Assembly (NCBI GenBank): GCA_913046025.1 | Contig: CAJWRP010000221.1 | Span: forward strand, 1-5,053 | Length of the DNA: 5,053 bases | Direction: 5' to 3' | Source of the DNA: an uncultured Chloroflexota bacterium | Lineage (GTDB): Bacteria; Chloroflexota; Dehalococcoidia; SAR202; UBA11138 | Part shown: positions 5,002 through 5,053 of the stretch, piece after piece | How the letters are laid out: the number at the start of each line of letters is the position of its first letter | Numbering within the stretch: the first letter of the stretch is position 1 | Position numbers and translations under genes: made by a program | Notes under the pieces: model-generated | The model's database searches: none | The model's input: the letters and a program-made list of their open reading frames with translations, nothing else | What the model was told of the DNA's origin: nothing

Positions 5002-5053
5002 TGGTACCCCGGATGGGCTTCGATCCCATGATCTCCACCTTGAAAGGGTGGCG
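5002..5053 (-). tRNA. tRNA-Glu (UUC), 3' half; 5' half beyond right edge
   Basis: Read on the minus strand from 5053, the sequence folds as the 3' part of a tRNA. The anticodon stem CCACC/GGTGG (5051-5047 and 5039-5035) holds the loop CTTTCAA, with anticodon TTC at 5044-5042. The variable loop is AGATC, followed by the T-stem ATGGG/CCCAT with loop ATCGAAG, a 7-base acceptor strand CCGGGGT, discriminator A and an encoded CCA (5004-5002). All segment lengths are canonical. The D-arm and 5' acceptor strand are outside the window, so completeness cannot be checked. One oddity is A rather than T at position 54 of the T-loop. This gene is the likely integration target. Confidence 0.88.
5002..5053. 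other. Probable attachment site (attL or attR) at the tRNA 3' end
   Basis: The tRNA 3' end lies 71 bases after the stop of a complete tyrosine recombinase gene, with putative arm sites between them. Such elements usually cross over within the anticodon-to-3'-end part of the tRNA and restore it. No second copy of this sequence is visible in the window, so the other end of the element is probably beyond the left edge. The core boundaries cannot be set here. Confidence 0.5.

Noticed and set aside
5013..5051. A plus-strand tRNA reading with anticodon GAA (Phe) in the loop TTGAAAG
   Set aside because: On the plus strand the T-arm-like hairpin would precede the anticodon arm and its loop does not fit; the minus-strand order gives a complete canonical 3' half ending in CCA.

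Overview
The window looks like one end of an integrated mobile element (prophage, phage satellite or integrative element) sitting against a host tRNA gene. At the far right is the 3' half of a minus-strand tRNA with anticodon UUC (Glu) and an encoded CCA. A tyrosine recombinase gene reading toward it ends about 70 bases away, the classic layout of an integrase next to its tRNA attachment site. No phage structural or conjugation genes are present, so the class of element cannot be fixed from here. The host is uncertain. The DUF3631-type primase/helicase, the TubC_N-like small protein and the cyanobacterial/plastid-like GGGGT-ACCA tRNA end, with moderate GC, would suit Chloroflexota (for example Dehalococcoidia) or a related Gram-positive lineage, but this is a low-confidence inference.

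Layout, left to right. (1) 1-2686, all minus strand and read from right to left: a 68-aa excisionase/MerR-like helix-turn-helix protein, a 681-aa primase-helicase (CHC2-like zinc finger, Toprim, P-loop ATPase/DUF3631), a 107-aa TubC_N-like protein, and the start of a further small protein cut by the left edge. Overlaps of 14 and 1 bases and a 33-base gap indicate one operon, probably for replication. (2) 2687-2820, a divergent control region with several inverted repeats that look like operators. (3) 2821-4930, plus strand: a 304-aa protein with a C-terminal zinc-ribbon-like Cys cluster, then the integrase 34 bases downstream. (4) 4926-5053: an 11-bp tandem repeat over the integrase stop codon, a bidirectional hairpin terminator, and the tRNA.

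The most striking unexplained signal lies inside the 3' end of the primase gene (500-645). The hexamer GAAACA or its complement occurs nine times in 146 bases, with three copies at each end in opposite orientation and about 9 bp apart. Each trio encodes a different peptide because one is read on the opposite strand, so the symmetry looks like a DNA-level signal. The simplest hypothesis is an iteron-type replication origin embedded in the C-terminal tail of the initiator/primase gene, resembling in layout the paired iteron sets of staphylococcal pathogenicity islands.

As a working model, the left operon would excise and replicate the element from the embedded origin, the right operon would maintain integration, and the central region would switch between them. 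Only the genes and repeats are seen directly; the switch and the origin are inferences.
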